Positions 16,879-25,541 of a stretch of DNA of 39,762 nt are shown here, one piece after another. Source of the DNA: Bacillota bacterium (lineage in GTDB: Bacteria; Bacillota; Syntrophomonadia; Syntrophomonadales; Syntrophomonadaceae). The stretch covers positions 1 to 39,762 of the forward strand of contig JAEWZB010000025.1 of NCBI GenBank assembly GCA_023395515.1, read 5' to 3'. Below the pieces are notes generated by a model. It made no database searches. It was not told where the DNA came from and worked only from the letters and a program-made list of their open reading frames with translations. Positions within the stretch are counted from its first letter, which is position 1. Every line of letters starts with the position of its first letter. The position numbers and the translations under genes are program-made.

Positions 16879-16930
16879 CCTTGCTAAATAATTCCTGACC
16901 TATGTCCCCCCTTCCGAGAATAATATATTA

Positions 16931-16959
16931 TTGCAGGAATTTACATTATTGTTAGCGAA
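16931..16959 (+). promoter_or_regulatory. Upstream element shared by the two chemoreceptor genes
   Basis: TTGCAGGAATTT here is repeated exactly at 18636-18647 upstream of the second receptor. After 12-14 less conserved bases both continue with a CGAA core. Distances to the start codons are about 66 and 36-54 nt. A common promoter or regulator site is the simplest reading. Confidence 0.4.
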
Positions 16960-17008
16960 AGAGAGTATAGATTTTAGGGGGGAAAGTTTTTGGGGGAGGG
17001 AAATAAAT

Positions 17009-18298
17009 ATGCAAAGGCAAGCTTCTAATGAGTCATCCAAACAAAAAAGAAGTATGGCAATGAAAGTTATTATGCGCTCCTCGATAGGAGCAACACTCTT
17101 GGGGATAGGAATAGGATTTTTAATTATTAAATACGCAGATATTAATCCTTTAGTATTCTCTGTAACCTTATCCTTTATCGGCGGCGGATTGATCGGGCTT
17201 TTTTCATCTATGAAAAATATTAAGGAATTTGTTGATCCCGCCTTAATCATGGCTGATTTTGCCCAAGAAGTTGCCGCCGGTAATCTTACCAAACAGGTAG
17301 AAAATGTAGATAAAGGTTACATGGGCATGGTAGCTAATACTTTAAATGATATGGTTACCCGCTTGCGGGACTTAATCACCCAAACTGATAAAGCTACTGT
17401 GGTAATTGCGGAATCCTCCAGTGTTTTATTATCCTTGTCCGAAGAAACCGGGGCAGCTTGTACTGAAGTAAACTTATCTATGAGTAATATTGCCCGGGGA
17501 GTGGAAGACCAGGCTTTAGCAACTGACAGTATTACGAATCTAAGTATTAGCTTAGCTCAAACTATTACATCCATAGCTAATAATAATCATAAAAATGTGG
17601 CCATGTCCGTTAGTACTCAAAAAGCTATTAAAGAAGGGGTAGATGCAGTACAAACCCAAAACAAAAAAGTAGACGAGAGTTATAAAGCCTTAGAAGAAGT
17701 TAGTACAGCCGTACAACTGCTGGACGAGAATTCTTCTAAAATTGGGCAAATCCTGGAGGTTATAAGCAGTATAGCGGACCAGACTAACTTATTAGCTTTA
17801 AATGCAGCCATAGAAGCGGCCCGGGCCGGAGATCACGGGCGAGGGTTTGCGGTAGTAGCAGAAGAAGTCAGGAAACTAGCGGAACAATCTGCTTTATCGG
17901 CAGCCGAAATCGCCTTTTTAATTAAACAAATGCAAGCTAATACCAAAAAAGTAGTAGATGAAATGGGGACTACCAAAAACGTTTATCGGGAACAAATTGA
18001 AGCTATTAACTCTACCAGCAACATCTTTACCAGTATAGTAAACTCGGTTAATAGTATTGACCGGGAATTACAGGAGATTTCGGCGGCCACTGAACAAATG
18101 ACCGCCTCCACTGATGAACTGGTAGAATCCGTGAAAAATGTGGCAACCATAGCCAGGGACACGTCTAATAATTCTCAAGAAATCAGCAGCCTTGCTCACA
18201 ACCAGGAACAAGCCATCTATGCCATGATTAAGCAAATTGAATACCTTAACAACCAATCAGATGAAGTAAAGAGAATCATTAAAACTTTTACTATATAA
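17009..18298 (+). CDS. Methyl-accepting chemotaxis protein without a periplasmic sensor domain (paralogue 1)
   Basis: A 429-residue chemoreceptor that should signal to CheA/CheW. It has two hydrophobic helices near the N-terminus (about residues 22-67) separated by only a few residues (KYADINP), then a HAMP-like stretch (EVAAGNLTKQVENV) and a long coiled coil. The conserved signalling tip IADQTNLLALNAAIEAARAG leads into GRGFAVVAEEVRKLAEQS. There is no extracellular sensing domain, so it probably senses through the membrane, intracellularly or with a partner. The frame opens at TTG 16931, but the ATG at 17009 has GGGGGAGGG upstream and matches the paralogue's length. It is followed by a strong terminator. 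Confidence 0.93.
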   Translation: MQRQASNESSKQKRSMAMKVIMRSSIGATLLGIGIGFLIIKYADINPLVFSVTLSFIGGGLIGLFSSMKNIKEFVDPALIMADFAQEVAAGNLTKQVENVDKGYMGMVANTLNDMVTRLRDLITQTDKATVVIAESSSVLLSLSEETGAACTEVNLSMSNIARGVEDQALATDSITNLSISLAQTITSIANNNHKNVAMSVSTQKAIKEGVDAVQTQNKKVDESYKALEEVSTAVQLLDENSSKIGQILEVISSIADQTNLLALNAAIEAARAGDHGRGFAVVAEEVRKLAEQSALSAAEIAFLIKQMQANTKKVVDEMGTTKNVYREQIEAINSTSNIFTSIVNSVNSIDRELQEISAATEQMTASTDELVESVKNVATIARDTSNNSQEISSLAHNQEQAIYAMIKQIEYLNNQSDEVKRIIKTFTI

Positions 18299-18300
18299 CT

Positions 18301-18390
18301 GAGGTGTAAGGTGTAAGGTGTGAGGTGTTAGGCGTAGTGAGTAAAACCCCTTACTCCTCTCCCTTACCCCTTACTAATAAGCTTCCCTCC
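18301..18390 (+). repeat. Tandem heptamer repeat with opposing C-rich arm
   Basis: Heptamers GAGGTGT, AAGGTGT, AAGGTGT, GAGGTGT, TAGGCGT and AGTGAGT run in register from 18301 to 18342. After AAAA comes a pyrimidine-rich arm (CCCCTTACTCCTCTCCCTTACCCCTTAC) partly complementary to the first. A further GAGGTGTAGGGG occurs near 18406. The block starts immediately after the stop codon of the first receptor. It looks like a REP-type dispersed repeat; no coding potential is apparent. Confidence 0.6.
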
Positions 18391-18456
18391 ACCATGAGAA
18401 ATGAGGTGTAGGGGCTAGACATGAAAAAATATGCAATAATTTTTCCAGCAATCTCG

Positions 18457-18489
18457 AAAAATTCCCCAACTAGTTTGGGGAATTTTTTT
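18457..18489 (+). terminator. Strong rho-independent terminator after the first chemoreceptor
   Basis: AATTCCCCAA pairs with TTGGGGAATT around a short CTAGT loop and is followed by TTTTTTT; flanking A and T runs extend the stem. It separates the two receptor genes transcriptionally. Confidence 0.9.
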
Positions 18490-18522
18490 AGGCTTATGGC
18501 ATTTTAAAACCTTTCATAACCC

Positions 18523-18565
18523 TAATTAATTACTTTATCGTTTAATACCAAAAAGTAATTAATTA
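18523..18565. repeat. 14-bp perfect inverted repeat, AT-rich
   Basis: TAATTAATTACTTT (18523-18536) is complementary to AAAGTAATTAATTA (18552-18565) with a 15-base spacer. It lies in the 385-bp gap before the second receptor. It could be a regulator site or a cruciform; no function is assigned. Confidence 0.55.
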
Positions 18566-18635
18566 CATCATAATATGGCATACAACTAGAAAAGTCCTAT
18601 TTTTATCACATAAATCCTCAAATTAGTGAATAAAG

Positions 18636-18664
18636 TTGCAGGAATTTTGCTAATTTTCGCCGAA
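18636..18664 (+). promoter_or_regulatory. Upstream element shared by the two chemoreceptor genes (copy 2)
   Basis: TTGCAGGAATTT is identical to the sequence at 16931-16942 and is followed by CGCCGAA at the equivalent distance. See the first copy. Confidence 0.4.
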
Positions 18665-18683
18665 TTCGTTTGTAAGGAGTTTT

Positions 18684-19976
18684 ATGTGGGGGGAATTTAA
18701 TATGGGAAAGTTTAGCAGTCAGGAAAAAGGCATGATAGTTAAGGTATGTATTCGGTCGTCTATCGGGGCTTCGGTTATTGGTTTAACTATCGGGGTGATA
18801 TTGACCAAATACCCCGGGGTTAATCCTATCTTGCTCGGGGTTATAGTTGCCTCTATAGGCGGGGGTATGATCGGACTATATTCTTCCATGCAAAATATCA
18901 AGGAGTTTGTGGGACCGGCTTTAATCATGGCAGAGTTTGCCCGGGAAGTAGCCAGCGGTAATCTTACTAAAAGAATTGAAAATGTAAATGCAGGCTACAT
19001 GGGAACCGTAGCTGCTGCCTTAAATGAAATGGCTAGCCGTTTGCGGGATTTAATTACCCAAACTGATACGGCTACCATAATTATTGCTGATTCTTCCAGC
19101 GTTTTGTTAGCTTTATCAGAAGAAACTGGTGCGGCCAGTAGTGAAGTGACTAAATCTATGCATGAAATAGCCAGTGGTTCTGACAATCAAGCATTAGCAA
19201 CTGATAGTATTACTAATTTAATTATTAGTTTAACTGAAACCATCTTATCAGTAGCAAATAATAATCAAAAATGCGTGGAAATGTCAATTAATACTCAACA
19301 AGCTACTAGTCAAGGAGTCCAAGCGGTAGAGACGCAAAATCTTAAAATTGATCAGAGTTATTCTGCTTTAGAAGAAGTTAGTTCAGCCGTAGGAATGCTT
19401 AATGAAAATTCTTCTAAAATTGGTCAGATTTTAGAAGTTATTAGCAGTATTGCCGATCAAACTAATTTACTAGCCTTAAATGCAGCTATTGAAGCAGCCC
19501 GGGCTGGTGAACATGGTAAAGGTTTTGCAGTAGTAGCTGAGGAAGTAAGAAAGTTAGCTGAACAGTCCGCAACATCCGCCGCCGAAATCGATTCTCTAAT
19601 CAAGCAGATGCAAACTAATACCAAAAAGGTAGTAGATGAAATGGGCACTACAAAAAATGTTTACCGGGAGCAAATTGAAGCTATTAATTCTACCAGTACC
19701 ATTTTTAATACTATTGTTACTTCGGTTAATAATATGGACTTGGAAATCCAGGAAATATCGGCCGCTACCCAAGAAATGGCAGCTTCTACGGATGAATTAG
19801 TGGAAGCAGTTAAGAATGTGGCGGTTATTGCCCGGGAAAGTGCTAATCATTCCAACGAAGCCAGCACTCTAACCCAAAATCAGGAGGAATCTATAAATGC
19901 TATGATTACGCATATTGAAAAACTTAATACTCAATCTCAACAAGTTAAAACCATATTGAATACTTTTACGGTTTAA
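18684..19976 (+). CDS. Methyl-accepting chemotaxis protein without a periplasmic sensor domain (paralogue 2)
   Basis: A 430-residue chemoreceptor closely related to the one just upstream throughout its length, with the same architecture. Two N-terminal membrane helices enclose a very short loop (KYPGVNP), followed by a HAMP-like region, a coiled coil and the signalling tip IADQTNLLALNAAIEAARAG. The stretch KKVVDEMGTTKNVYREQIEA is identical in both. The ATG at 18684 has AAGGAG close upstream; an ATG at 18702 has GGGGGG upstream and is an alternative giving 424 residues. Tandem duplication with later divergence is the likely origin. The gene ends 5 bp from the convergent nth gene. Confidence 0.93.
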   Translation: MWGEFNMGKFSSQEKGMIVKVCIRSSIGASVIGLTIGVILTKYPGVNPILLGVIVASIGGGMIGLYSSMQNIKEFVGPALIMAEFAREVASGNLTKRIENVNAGYMGTVAAALNEMASRLRDLITQTDTATIIIADSSSVLLALSEETGAASSEVTKSMHEIASGSDNQALATDSITNLIISLTETILSVANNNQKCVEMSINTQQATSQGVQAVETQNLKIDQSYSALEEVSSAVGMLNENSSKIGQILEVISSIADQTNLLALNAAIEAARAGEHGKGFAVVAEEVRKLAEQSATSAAEIDSLIKQMQTNTKKVVDEMGTTKNVYREQIEAINSTSTIFNTIVTSVNNMDLEIQEISAATQEMAASTDELVEAVKNVAVIARESANHSNEASTLTQNQEESINAMITHIEKLNTQSQQVKTILNTFTV

Positions 19977-19981
19977 CCTTT

Positions 19982-20611
19982 TTAATCTTCTAATTTCTTA
20001 TCACAAAGTTTTGCTATGCTGCAAGTTTGACAATTTGGCTTTCTAGCTTTACATATTCTACGACCGTGAAAAATCAATAAGTGATGCGCTTCTCCCCATC
20101 TAGTATGGGGAATTTCTTTTTTAAGGCTTAATTCAGTTTGAGTAGGATTTTTAGTAGCAACTAATCCAATTCGATTAGCTACCCTTTGTACATGGGTATC
20201 TACGCCCAGACCAGGTTTATCAAGTCCAACGGCTAAAAATACATTAGCAGTTTTGCGCCCTACTCCTGGTAACTCTATAAGCTCTTCCAAAGTATCAGGT
20301 ATTTTCCCATCATACTTTTCTATGATTACTTCAGCCAATGCTTTAATATTTTTGGCTTTATTACGGTATATTCCTACCCCTTTAATTAATTCTTCTAAGG
20401 TGGCTAAATCCAGGGCGGCAAAATCTTGGGCCTCCGAGTACTGGGTAAACAAGTCACTAGTAACCTTGTTTACTTGCTCGTCAGTACTCTGGGCAGATAG
20501 GACTATGGCCACCAGTAATTCAAATTGGGTATTATATTTAAGCATAGTCCCGGCCTCCGGATAATCTTTTTTCAAAGTATCTAATACCTTAATAATCCTG
20601 GTTTTAGCCAT
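19982..20611 (-). CDS. nth: Endonuclease III (DNA glycosylase/AP lyase)
   Basis: Removes oxidised pyrimidines and cleaves the abasic site in base excision repair. The 209-residue protein has the helix-hairpin-helix motif LPGVGRKTANV with catalytic K120 and D138 in GVDTHVQR. It also has the C-x6-C-x2-C-x5-C iron-sulfur loop (C187, C194, C197, C203), all matching E. coli numbering. An in-frame ATG at 20641 lacks a ribosome site; the ATG at 20611 follows GGGAGG and is chosen. It lies downstream of the amino acid ABC genes on the same strand, separated by a hairpin. Confidence 0.96.
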   Translation of the reverse strand: MAKTRIIKVLDTLKKDYPEAGTMLKYNTQFELLVAIVLSAQSTDEQVNKVTSDLFTQYSEAQDFAALDLATLEELIKGVGIYRNKAKNIKALAEVIIEKYDGKIPDTLEELIELPGVGRKTANVFLAVGLDKPGLGVDTHVQRVANRIGLVATKNPTQTELSLKKEIPHTRWGEAHHLLIFHGRRICKARKPNCQTCSIAKLCDKKLED

Positions 20612-20654
20612 TTTTAAAAAACCTCCCTGGATTTTAATCATGTTAATTAAGGAA

Positions 20655-20676
20655 GGGGAAAGCCTTAGCTTTCCCC
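20655..20676 (-). terminator. Perfect hairpin between glnQ-like gene and nth
   Basis: GGGGAAAGC pairs with GCTTTCCCC (9 bp, loop CTTA). It sits between the ATPase gene and nth. No strong U-tract follows on either strand, so it is a possible weak terminator only. Confidence 0.45.
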
Positions 20677-20709
20677 ACTTTCATTTAAAATTCCCATTAA
20701 AAATTTAGT

Positions 20710-21432
20710 TTACAACACCTTGCTCAAAAAAGCTTGGGTACGTGGGTTACTGGGATTTTCGAAAATATGGTTAGGTAACCCTTCTTCTACAATTAAACCT
20801 TCATCCATAAATATGACCCGGTCCCCAACTTCTTTAGCAAATCCCATTTCATGAGTTACTACTACCATAGTCATACCTTCTAAAGCTAAGTCCTTCATTA
20901 CTCCTAATACTTCTCCAACCATTTCCGGATCTAAGGCTGAAGTAGGTTCATCAAAAAGCATTACTTTAGGCTTCATGGCTAAAGCTCGGGCAATAGCTAC
21001 CCGCTGTTTTTGCCCTCCGGATAAATTGTTAGGATAAACATTAGCTTTATCTTGCAGTCCGACCTTTTTTAATAATTCATTAGCCATATCTAAAGCTTCA
21101 TTTTTATTAACCCCTTTTATTTTAACCGGAGCCATGGTGATATTTTCTAAGGTAGTCTTATGGGGAAACAGGTTAAATAATTGAAAAACCATGCCAACTT
21201 GTTGTCTAACCTTATTAATATCTGTTTTAGGATTAGTCAATTCTTCCCCATCAATAAAAATATGGCCGGAATCTACACCTTCTAACTGGTTAATACAGCG
21301 TAAAAGAGTACTTTTGCCGGAACCGCTGGGACCAATTATACATACTACCTCCCGGTGAGCCACATGACAATTTATCCCCTTAAGTACTTTCAGGTCTCCA
21401 AAGCTTTTATAAACATTCTTCACCTGGATCAT
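20710..21432 (-). CDS. Polar amino acid ABC transporter, ATP-binding protein
   Basis: A 240-residue ABC ATPase that powers uptake with the adjacent permease and binding protein. Walker A is GPSGSGKST (residues 34-42), the signature is LSGGQKQRVAIARAL and Walker B is VMLFDEPTSALDPE, followed by the H-loop (VVVTHEMGFA). It resembles GlnQ/ArtP/HisP-type ATPases. Its ATG overlaps the permease stop by 4 bp (ATGA), showing translational coupling. Substrate cannot be fixed; glutamine, arginine or cystine are all possible. Confidence 0.94.
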   Translation of the reverse strand: MIQVKNVYKSFGDLKVLKGINCHVAHREVVCIIGPSGSGKSTLLRCINQLEGVDSGHIFIDGEELTNPKTDINKVRQQVGMVFQLFNLFPHKTTLENITMAPVKIKGVNKNEALDMANELLKKVGLQDKANVYPNNLSGGQKQRVAIARALAMKPKVMLFDEPTSALDPEMVGEVLGVMKDLALEGMTMVVVTHEMGFAKEVGDRVIFMDEGLIVEEGLPNHIFENPSNPRTQAFLSKVL

Positions 21433-22130
21433 TCAGACGCCAGCCTCCTTTCGGTGTAATCTCCTATTACAGATAAAACTTTAGTCATTACAAAGTATAT
21501 TAAGGCTACACCGCCCCAAATCCAAGTGGCTTCATAGGTGACCGAGTACAAAATCCTGCCTCGCTCCGTAAGTTCTCCAGCGGCTATTATAGATACTATG
21601 GAGGTATCTTTCAGCAGCATTATAAATTCATTAATAAGCGGCGGAATTACAATTTTATAGGCTTGGGGTAAAATTACATACCACATAGCTTGAGGATAAT
21701 TCATGCCTAAAGATTGAGCTGCTTCCATTTGTCCTTTATCTACGGCTTGAATACCGGCTCTGACAATTTCAGCAATATAAGCTCCGCTATTTAGCGAACA
21801 GGTAATTACTGCGGCTTGAAAAGCCGTAACATTATCCATAAATAAGGGTAAGATACCAAAATAAAAGAGTAATACTTGTACAAAAAGCGGAGTACCTCTA
21901 AATACATCTATATAAATACCGGCTAATCCGTTTATAAGTTTATTTTTAGATAACTTAAATAAACCTAAAAACAGTCCTAAAATCATCCCAAAACCTACTG
22001 AAAGAGCCGTTATCTTAAGTGTTATAAGGGCCCCTCCCATTAAGCTGGGGAAGTTGTTGATTAAAATATTTAGACCCCGGATTTCTAATATCCCTAGACC
22101 AAAAATACATTGTAGCGAATCAAATGACAT
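21429..22130 (-). CDS. Polar amino acid ABC transporter, permease
   Basis: A 233-residue membrane protein of the His/Glu/Gln/Arg permease family. It has about five membrane helices; the motif region SLNSGAYIAEIVRAGIQAVDKGQMEAAQSLG is the cytoplasmic EAA loop that contacts the ATPase (SGAYIAEIVRAGI and QMEAAQSLGM are the key parts). AGGAGG lies 11 nt before the ATG. It is the middle gene of the operon; a hairpin before it may lower its expression relative to the binding protein. Confidence 0.93.
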   Translation of the reverse strand: MSFDSLQCIFGLGILEIRGLNILINNFPSLMGGALITLKITALSVGFGMILGLFLGLFKLSKNKLINGLAGIYIDVFRGTPLFVQVLLFYFGILPLFMDNVTAFQAAVITCSLNSGAYIAEIVRAGIQAVDKGQMEAAQSLGMNYPQAMWYVILPQAYKIVIPPLINEFIMLLKDTSIVSIIAAGELTERGRILYSVTYEATWIWGGVALIYFVMTKVLSVIGDYTERRLASE

Positions 22131-22152
22131 GAATTTTTCTGCCTCCTACACA

Positions 22153-22182
22153 CACAAAAGCGCGAGGTTATACTCGCGCTTT
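22153..22182 (-). terminator. Intra-operon hairpin after the binding-protein gene
   Basis: AAAGCGCGAG pairs with CTCGCGCTTT (10 bp, loop of six) and is followed on the - strand by TTTTGTGTG. Such a leaky terminator between a binding protein and its permease would give an excess of binding protein. Confidence 0.7.
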
Positions 22183-22196
22183 CAGCGATAACCTAA

Positions 22197-22997
22197 TTAT
22201 TGTGCACTAAACCATTTATCGTATATTTCATCATAAGTTCCATTTTCTCTAATCTTAGCTAAACCTTCGTTTATCATATTAAGTACTTCGCTATTACCTT
22301 TTTTCACGGCAATACCATATTGATCATCAGCAGAGAATAACTCTCCTACCATCTTAACCGTATCTTTAGCTGTAGTTTGAATATAATAAGCGGTTACCGG
22401 ATGGTCATTAACTATAGCATCTACTCCACCCTTTTCCAGTTCCATAAAAGCTTCGCCGATACTTTGGAAAGTTCTTACTTCAGTGGAAGCATCTTTTTCC
22501 TTAACTCCATTAGCAGCAGCAGCTCCTATAGTACCTATTTGAGCAGCCAGCTTTTTACCCGCTAAATCATCAATATCATTAATATTTTGCTCATCACTGC
22601 GAACGGCTATTATTAAACCGGCATCAAAATAGGGCTCACTAAAATCAATTGCTTCCAGTCTTTCCGGGGTAATTGACATACCAGATACGGCACAATCTAT
22701 ATGTCCGCTTTGCAGTGCCGTAATTAAAGAATCAAAAGCTTGATATTTAATTTCTACTTCATAACCTTGTACTTCGCCTATAGCTCTGATAACGTCCATA
22801 TCAAAACCGACCTTTTCACCGTTTTCTTCAAACTCGAAAGGTGGAAAGGTAGTTTCTGAACCTACTACTATTTTCTTAGCTACATTTTTGTCTCCGTCAG
22901 ATTTATTTCCATCTGATGATCCCCCACAGCCAACTGTACTAAAAGCAAGTCCCATTATTAAAATACTAGCTAATAGCAATTTTCCCCACTTTTTCAT
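22197..22997 (-). CDS. Polar amino acid ABC transporter, substrate-binding lipoprotein
   Basis: A 266-residue family 3 solute-binding protein. The N-terminus is a lipoprotein signal peptide (MKKWGKLLLASILIMGLAF) with lipobox STVGC and lipidated C24, followed by a low-complexity Gly/Ser/Asp/Lys linker. The mature part has PPFEFEENGEKVGFDMDVI and SGMSITPERLEAIDFSEPYF, typical of this family. The ATG at 22997 has AGGAG 11 nt upstream; the GTG at 23009 abuts that site and is rejected. The ligand is an amino acid by family; which one is not readable from the sequence. Confidence 0.94.
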   Translation of the reverse strand: MKKWGKLLLASILIMGLAFSTVGCGGSSDGNKSDGDKNVAKKIVVGSETTFPPFEFEENGEKVGFDMDVIRAIGEVQGYEVEIKYQAFDSLITALQSGHIDCAVSGMSITPERLEAIDFSEPYFDAGLIIAVRSDEQNINDIDDLAGKKLAAQIGTIGAAAANGVKEKDASTEVRTFQSIGEAFMELEKGGVDAIVNDHPVTAYYIQTTAKDTVKMVGELFSADDQYGIAVKKGNSEVLNMINEGLAKIRENGTYDEIYDKWFSAQ

Positions 22998-23040
22998 AAT
23001 CTCGCTCACTCCTCATTCATAAAACTCCTAATCTTAAATA

Positions 23041-23069
23041 ATTATACATTTTAGTGCATGAATGGACAA
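23041..23069 (-). promoter_or_regulatory. Promoter of the amino acid ABC operon
   Basis: On the - strand TTGTCC (23064-23069) and TATAAT (23041-23046) are 17 bp apart with a TG dinucleotide just before the -10 box. It lies about 45 bp upstream of the binding-protein start. Confidence 0.75.
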
Positions 23070-23084
23070 CGATTATTTTAAAAA

Positions 23085-24410
23085 CTAGTGGGCGGGGAAA
23101 TATAATTCCTTGATAGATTGATTTATCAGCCGCATAGTTTCTTGATCAGGCTGTACTTTTCCATATTTATAAGCTACGTATGATTCAGTAATAAATTCTA
23201 ATCTTGGTTGCAGCCCCGGATACTTACTTCCTAGTCTTTGACAATATTCAAAAGGTGTCTCATAAGCTAAGTGAGGTATATCCTTTTGCTTCCCCCAGAG
23301 TAAAAAGTATTGGTACAATCTTTCTAAATTAAAATCGGGCCGGGAATAAATATGGTATAAAAGCTTAAGATGGAAAATAACGTTTTTAATCTTTTCCCAT
23401 ATGAAATATCCCCGCTTAGCATCTGTAGCTAATATTTCCGAGGCTGATACCTTTGAGGTAGGGTTTAATAAATACTTTACGAAATTGATCAATAAGATAA
23501 TAACTATAAATAAAAGCCCTAATATAACTAGGCCCATCAGCAGCCAAAATATATACTCCAGCCACTGGGGTGTCCCGGATTGGCTAATGGCCAAGCCGTT
23601 TCCCCCTAATTCACCAGCAGGCATAGAACTGCTGCCGGGGCTATCATTTTCAATATACCGGCCCTTCACTAATAACCATTTCATAAAAGTTAAAAAGGTT
23701 CCACTTATATAAGGAACCGTATGGTTATAAATCCATCCCGACAAGTTAGCTAAAAAAACCTGACCTAATTTCAGCAAGGTTACGGCTCCGGCTAAAATAA
23801 CTCCTAATCCCAGGGTTCCTACCGCCAGATACCTAAAGGAAATGTTTCTTGATGGTTGGCATAGAGCCATAGCTAATGAATTACTAAGCAATCCCAGGAT
23901 AATTACTAACATATTTTCTGCCTGAGGTACAGCTAATATGCTCGTTAATATAGCCGTAATAAAAAAAACTGCTATAGATATTTCTAATCTATTAGTAGCT
24001 TCCCTAAAATTTATAATTCGATTACAAATAACCAGGGCCCGCCCGGCTATAAGACCTATCAAAATAGTCACCAGCCAAACTTGTATGGTTAGCCATATAT
24101 TACCCTGGAATAAGTACAAACTTAAAAGTGAATCTTGCTGATTATAACCGTAAATTACCAGCAGAGCTAACGTAAAGAGCCAGGTAAGAACTAGATTTAA
24201 GACGATTAAAGTTATGAGTCTCCTGGGCTTGGAGGCCAATACTAAATTGGCTATAGTTATGATAATTACCATTAAAAAAATATATAGAAAAGAAATAAGT
24301 TGGCCGGCAACTGTCTTACATAATACAGCTATTAACATATAGGGCAAAAACAAGTAAGCAACCTCGGCTAAGACTGAAAAAAAAGCTATTAAACTATTTT
24401 TATTCAGCAT
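23085..24410 (-). CDS. DUF4129-domain membrane protein
   Basis: A 441-residue protein with many hydrophobic segments in its first half and a further membrane helix near the middle (WLLMGLVILGLLFIVIILLINF). Its soluble C-terminal DUF4129-like region has conserved YETPFEYCQRL and ITESYVAYKYG. Proteins of this type accompany MoxR and DUF58 proteins and often transglutaminase-like proteins; the function is unknown. The frame is open to 24449, which would overlap the DUF58 gene; the ATG at 24410 follows GGGAGAGAG and is chosen. No transglutaminase domain is visible here. Confidence 0.82.
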   Translation of the reverse strand: MLNKNSLIAFFSVLAEVAYLFLPYMLIAVLCKTVAGQLISFLYIFLMVIIITIANLVLASKPRRLITLIVLNLVLTWLFTLALLVIYGYNQQDSLLSLYLFQGNIWLTIQVWLVTILIGLIAGRALVICNRIINFREATNRLEISIAVFFITAILTSILAVPQAENMLVIILGLLSNSLAMALCQPSRNISFRYLAVGTLGLGVILAGAVTLLKLGQVFLANLSGWIYNHTVPYISGTFLTFMKWLLVKGRYIENDSPGSSSMPAGELGGNGLAISQSGTPQWLEYIFWLLMGLVILGLLFIVIILLINFVKYLLNPTSKVSASEILATDAKRGYFIWEKIKNVIFHLKLLYHIYSRPDFNLERLYQYFLLWGKQKDIPHLAYETPFEYCQRLGSKYPGLQPRLEFITESYVAYKYGKVQPDQETMRLINQSIKELYFPAH

Positions 24411-24432
24411 CGACTCTCTCTCCCTTATTACT

Positions 24433-25539
24433 TTATGGTCGGGCTGCAATTACTACCATGTTAGGAATACGAACATAATCCCGGGCAATCAGTACTAAAG
24501 TTGTTCCCCAAGGTAATTCCTGGTGGGATTGCTGCAATATATCCTGCCAGGAGCCTAAGGGCCGATACTCGGCTCTGGCTAATTTTTCTAAGAGTAACAA
24601 CATATGATTAGTACCGCTATTGACCGGAACCGCTATGGGACCATCCATACCAGTTTGGCTAACATTTATTAATAAACCCACCGGTATTCTTTGTTCATCT
24701 GCCCAAACGGCAATAGATGCAGCAATAGATAAAGCCCTTTCAAAGATGGCTTCACCTTCCTCTGCCTCCCAAAAACTTGCCCCATCCATAGCAATACATA
24801 TTTTATAATCAGAGGATGGTTCAATTAATTTAGCCATTAAAACATCCTGCTTAGCACTAGCTTTCCAGTTAATAAGATAAGCAGGCATATCAGCACTATA
24901 TTCTCTTAAACCCATAATCATAATAGGATCAGGCAGAATATACCTTTTGTCTATTCGTTCCCCTATTAAATCATGAGCCTTAATACCATAATCATCTAAA
25001 GGTAAAATGCGCGGGTATACTATTAGCTCCTTTTTATCATCAATCTCTGCTTGGGTATGATAAAGGCCGATTCCGTCACTGGAAACTAAACAGGGATAAT
25101 CTAAACTATAATAGCCCCGTTTAACTGCGGCTAAGGCAAAACTTACCTCCCGGGTTTCATACCACTTCAATATGGCAGAGAAACTTAAGTTAGACTCTTC
25201 TTCGGTAGAGTTATTTACTTTAATAGCCCCCGGTAATTTTATTTTCCAGGTAATGATAGCCGGCAGAAGTTTTTTATTAGCAATAATTACTTTAAGGGTA
25301 GTATTATCACCGGCAAATACCCGCTTAGGTATAAGGTCATAACCGGCCGTAAGTTTTTTTAGACCAGTTTCACTCCACCATTTGCTTAAAAGACTGACCA
25401 ATAGCAGCAAAAGACTTAAAATAGCCGGGAATATCAAGTTAAGCTTAAATAATAATAAGGCTCCCAGCAGTAATAGTAACCTGACTAACCTAATACCTAA
25501 AATCGAAGTTTCCAGATTAGAAACTTTAATGATTTTCAA
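24433..25539 (-). CDS. DUF58-family protein
   Basis: A 368-residue protein with two hydrophobic helices near the N-terminus (about residues 18-52) and a cytoplasmic or surface DUF58 domain containing REYSADMPAYLINWKASAK, the family signature. The C-terminal half resembles a von Willebrand A-like fold (KICIAMDGASFW). It starts with TTG, 2 bp after the moxR stop, with GAGG 7 nt upstream. MoxR-DUF58 pairs are thought to act in assembly or activation of protein complexes; the client here is unknown. Confidence 0.88.
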   Translation of the reverse strand: MKIIKVSNLETSILGIRLVRLLLLLGALLLFKLNLIFPAILSLLLLLVSLLSKWWSETGLKKLTAGYDLIPKRVFAGDNTTLKVIIANKKLLPAIITWKIKLPGAIKVNNSTEEESNLSFSAILKWYETREVSFALAAVKRGYYSLDYPCLVSSDGIGLYHTQAEIDDKKELIVYPRILPLDDYGIKAHDLIGERIDKRYILPDPIMIMGLREYSADMPAYLINWKASAKQDVLMAKLIEPSSDYKICIAMDGASFWEAEEGEAIFERALSIAASIAVWADEQRIPVGLLINVSQTGMDGPIAVPVNSGTNHMLLLLEKLARAEYRPLGSWQDILQQSHQELPWGTTLVLIARDYVRIPNMVVIAARP

Positions 25540-25541
25540 GA

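Noticed and set aside
18301..18390. Heptamer repeat as a CRISPR array
   Set aside because: Repeats are 7 bases in direct tandem without unique spacers and no cas genes are present.
20085..20115. CCCCATCTAGTATGGGG hairpin as a terminator
   Set aside because: It lies inside nth and encodes the conserved PHTRWG segment; no T-run follows.
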